Source: JBALVT01 sp036960305 (lineage in GTDB: Bacteria; Pseudomonadota; Gammaproteobacteria; Pseudomonadales; Halieaceae). From it: a stretch of 64,000 bases of DNA. The number at the start of each line of letters is the position of its first letter. Position 1 is the stretch's first letter. The translations under genes and the position numbers were made by a program. The stretch covers positions 1-64,000 of the forward strand of contig JBALWA010000013.1 in NCBI GenBank assembly GCA_036960305.1, written 5' to 3'. The notes under the pieces are model-generated. The model saw nothing but the letters and a program-made list of their open reading frames with translations. It did not search any database and was not told the origin of the DNA. This document shows positions 62,370 through 64,000 of this stretch, piece after piece.

Positions 62370-62617
62370 ATTAGCTTTCTCAAAATAGCTTAGGTGGCTT
62401 ATTATACAGATATAGTTTCTGAGGTCCGGGTGAGCGATGGAACGGCCAGTCCGCGCTTTACAGCGCCCGCACCAGAGCGTATAAAGTAAGCTTTAATTTA
62501 CCTAAAAAACAGCGCGAAAACACGTGCTATTTAACAACTTTTCTCATATTGCATGGGCGACACACGGGTAGCGCAGTGACCAACGCCAATACCTGTATAC
62601 AAAGGAGTTGAAGGGCA

Positions 62618-62944
62618 GTGAGTTCAGAACAAACCAACGACGAGCTCGCCCGCCTTGGCGAGTGGCTCGCGGATGATCACACGGCGGCCCTGGCCACTGT
62701 AGTCAGCACCTGGGGTTCTTCACCCCGGCCTGTAGGCAGCCATCTCGTCATCAATGACCAGGGAGAATTCCTGGGGTCCGTCTCCGGTGGCTGTATCGAA
62801 GGTGCCGTCGTGGCTGAAGCCCTGGAAGTCATGGATGACGGCAAACCCCGGATACTGGAATTCGGTGTCAGTGACGAAGAGGCCTGGGAGGTCGGACTGT
62901 CCTGTGGCGGTGCGATCAGGGTCTATGTGGAGCGCGCGGAATGA
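62618..62944 (+). CDS. XdhC/CoxI-family protein, N-terminal half as separate protein
   Basis: 108 residues, start GTG with AAGGAG and GAAGGG upstream. AALATVVSTWGSSPRPVGSHLVINDQGEFLGSVSGGCIEGAVV and SCGGAIRVYVE are the XdhC_CoxI domain, which loads sulfur onto the Mo cofactor of xanthine-dehydrogenase-type enzymes. In xdhC of most bacteria this domain is fused to a Rossmann domain; here the latter is the next gene, overlapping by four bases. Confidence 0.9.
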   Translation: MSSEQTNDELARLGEWLADDHTAALATVVSTWGSSPRPVGSHLVINDQGEFLGSVSGGCIEGAVVAEALEVMDDGKPRILEFGVSDEEAWEVGLSCGGAIRVYVERAE

Positions 62945-63627
62945 AAAGCGCACTGCTGGACGAATTACAGCGAGCCCGCCGTGACAAAGTACCCGTGGCG
63001 TTGGTTACTCGACTAGCCGACGGCGAGCAGGCCCTGGTCTATGGCGACAGCCAGGCAGAATCGCGATTGACACTGAATGCATCGCAAACAGGTGAAATTC
63101 AGGGCATTTTGCGCGCGGCCCGCAGTGCCATGCTGCCCGACGAAGAATTGTTTGTTCGCAGCTATGTGCCTGCCTATCGCCTGTTAATCATTGGCGCTGT
63201 GCATATTGCCCAGGCCTTATCTGCGCTGGCGACACAATGCGGTTACCAGGTCATTATTATCGATCCACGCCGCGCGTTCGCCACCGAGGAGCGTTTTAGA
63301 GGCACGACGCTTTATGCCGAGTGGCCGGATGAGGCCATGCCCCGTCTGCTGCCCGATGCCCAGACGGCGGTGGTTACACTTGCCCACGACCCGAAAATAG
63401 ACGACCCCGCGCTCATCGCAGCACTGCAGAGCGAAGCTTTTTATATAGGCGCACTGGGCAGTCGGCGCACCCACAGCAAGCGGGTCGAGCGGCTAACCGA
63501 GCAGGGTTTTGAGGATCAGTTGGCGCGGATTAACGCGCCTGTTGGCCTCAACCTGGGTGGTCGCTCTCACGCTGAAATAGCGGTGGCCATCCTGGCCCAG
63601 CTGATTCAGGCCAGGTATAGCGTGTAA
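62941..63627 (+). CDS. XdhC/CoxF-family protein, Rossmann half
   Basis: 228 residues. LLIIGAVHIAQALSALATQCGYQVIIIDPRRAFAT is the XdhC C-terminal Rossmann domain, and VVTLAHDPKIDDPALIAALQSEAFYIGALGSRRTHSKRVERL with APVGLNLGGRSHAEIAVAILAQL are strong family signatures. Works on the sulfuration of the Mo cofactor. Ends three bases before the next gene. Confidence 0.93.
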   Translation: MKSALLDELQRARRDKVPVALVTRLADGEQALVYGDSQAESRLTLNASQTGEIQGILRAARSAMLPDEELFVRSYVPAYRLLIIGAVHIAQALSALATQCGYQVIIIDPRRAFATEERFRGTTLYAEWPDEAMPRLLPDAQTAVVTLAHDPKIDDPALIAALQSEAFYIGALGSRRTHSKRVERLTEQGFEDQLARINAPVGLNLGGRSHAEIAVAILAQLIQARYSV

Positions 63628-63630
63628 GCG

Positions 63631-64000
63631 ATGATATTCGCCAGTTTTGATTGTGAGAATGCCGAGGGTGTAGTTCTCGCCCATACGCTGAGGCTTGCGG
63701 GCACCACGCTCAAAAAGGGTCGGGTCTTATCGCTGGCCGACCTGGCACTGCTACAAGAAAATGGCATTCACGCGGTATCCGGGGTTCGGCTGGACGCTGG
63801 GGATGTCGATGAGGACCAGGCTGCCCTTGAGCTGGCCCACGCGCTGGCGGGCCCTATGCTTGAAATTGGAAAACCTGTGGCGGGGCGTTGTTATCTCTAT
63901 GCCCGCAGCGACGGCCTCGCCCAGATTGACAGCGAGACAATCAATGCCATCAACTGCGCGGATGCCGGAATTTTTGTAGCCACCCTACCCGTACACGCAG
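63631..64000 (+). CDS. Molybdopterin-binding / MocA-like nucleotidyltransferase protein, 3' end cut by the window
   Basis: An open frame from ATG 63631 to the window end (123 codons), without stop. The translation (MIFASFDCENAEGVVLAHTL, then LKKGRVLSLADLALLQENGI, DEDQAALELAHALAG, INAINCADAGIFVATLP) matches the N-terminal MoeA-like domain of fused molybdopterin-binding/glycosyltransferase-2-fold proteins, which add CMP to molybdopterin. The nucleotidyltransferase domain would lie beyond the window. Completes the Mo-hydroxylase maturation set. Confidence 0.8.
   Translation, partial: MIFASFDCENAEGVVLAHTLRLAGTTLKKGRVLSLADLALLQENGIHAVSGVRLDAGDVDEDQAALELAHALAGPMLEIGKPVAGRCYLYARSDGLAQIDSETINAINCADAGIFVATLPVHA

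Noticed and set aside
1..64000. CRISPR arrays, tRNA or rRNA genes, replication or attachment sites
   Set aside because: No regularly spaced short repeats, cloverleaf-type sequences, rRNA segments or tRNA-flanked integrase genes were found on reading both strands by eye; weak tRNA-like folds cannot be excluded without a covariance search.

Overview
This window is a stretch of a Gram-negative, aerobic, probably marine gammaproteobacterial chromosome. The evidence is three TonB-dependent receptors with the EVIVTAQKRE-type plug start that is common in Halieaceae, Spongiibacteraceae and sphingomonad-like catabolic clusters, an outer-membrane beta-barrel protein, Shine-Dalgarno starts, and dense catabolic gene sets of balanced to moderately high GC. 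The taxon is an inference; there is no rRNA or tRNA gene here to settle it. No CRISPR array and no intact transposase were seen. Both window ends cut genes: a PhyH-type dioxygenase on the left and a molybdopterin-binding/nucleotidyltransferase gene on the right.

Layout. 0-9.6 kb: accessory lipid/aromatic-type catabolism (PhyH dioxygenase, DapB-like dehydrogenase, two SDRs, HSL-type esterase, Gfo/Idh/MocA oxidoreductase, luciferase-like monooxygenase, MarR regulator, enoyl-CoA hydratase, DUF1214 exported protein). 9.6-17.1 kb: a LysR regulator, then an aspartate/aromatic aminotransferase, an RraA-type aldolase/decarboxylase, and a tight operon of coenzyme-B12 glutamate mutase S, E and L proteins plus an AMP-forming ligase. 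17.2-25.2 kb: a rearranged, mobile-looking zone with a DUF1330 protein, a Mo-bisMGD oxidoreductase, a dead IS6 transposase, three toxin-antitoxin loci (Phd/ParE, DUF1778/GNAT with the toxin interrupted, HipBA), an outer-membrane protein, diverged repeats, and two fused gene scraps, one a relic of a second copy of the ligase. 25.3-26.8 kb: a PutP-type sodium symporter.

26.8-33.5 kb: a minus-strand operon for a xanthine-dehydrogenase-family hydroxylase whose large subunit carries an N-terminal CoxG domain, together with a cytosolic solute-binding-like protein and a luciferase-like oxidoreductase, divergent from a LuxR-type regulator. 34.3-46.4 kb: a plus-strand uptake-and-degradation block (SDR, TonB receptor, MFS carrier, nitrilase/amidase, exported c-type haem FG-GAP protein, two metallo-beta-lactamase-fold hydrolases, second TonB receptor, terminator). 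46.6-51.7 kb: a DMSO-reductase-family operon (Mo subunit, four-cluster ferredoxin, membrane anchor, FdhD). Then a convergent orphan TrpB2. 53.4-64 kb: a third TonB receptor, a second Mo-hydroxylase (FAD, 2Fe-2S, Mo subunits) and its maturation set (VWA CoxE, MoxR ATPase CoxD, split XdhC/CoxI, MocA-like protein).

The most unusual signals are: (1) a family of three 67-bp hairpins (59.8, 60.0 and 61.3 kb) that share a 23-nt loop while both arms of the 22-bp stem vary together; (2) the glutamate mutase-aminotransferase-RraA-ligase cluster, which could turn glutamate into 2-oxobutyrate or an activated methylated acid without methylaspartase; (3) the CoxG-CoxL fusion operon; (4) the repeat and relic structure around the toxin-antitoxin zone; (5) a 13-bp motif shared by the DMSO-reductase promoter and a TonB receptor promoter.
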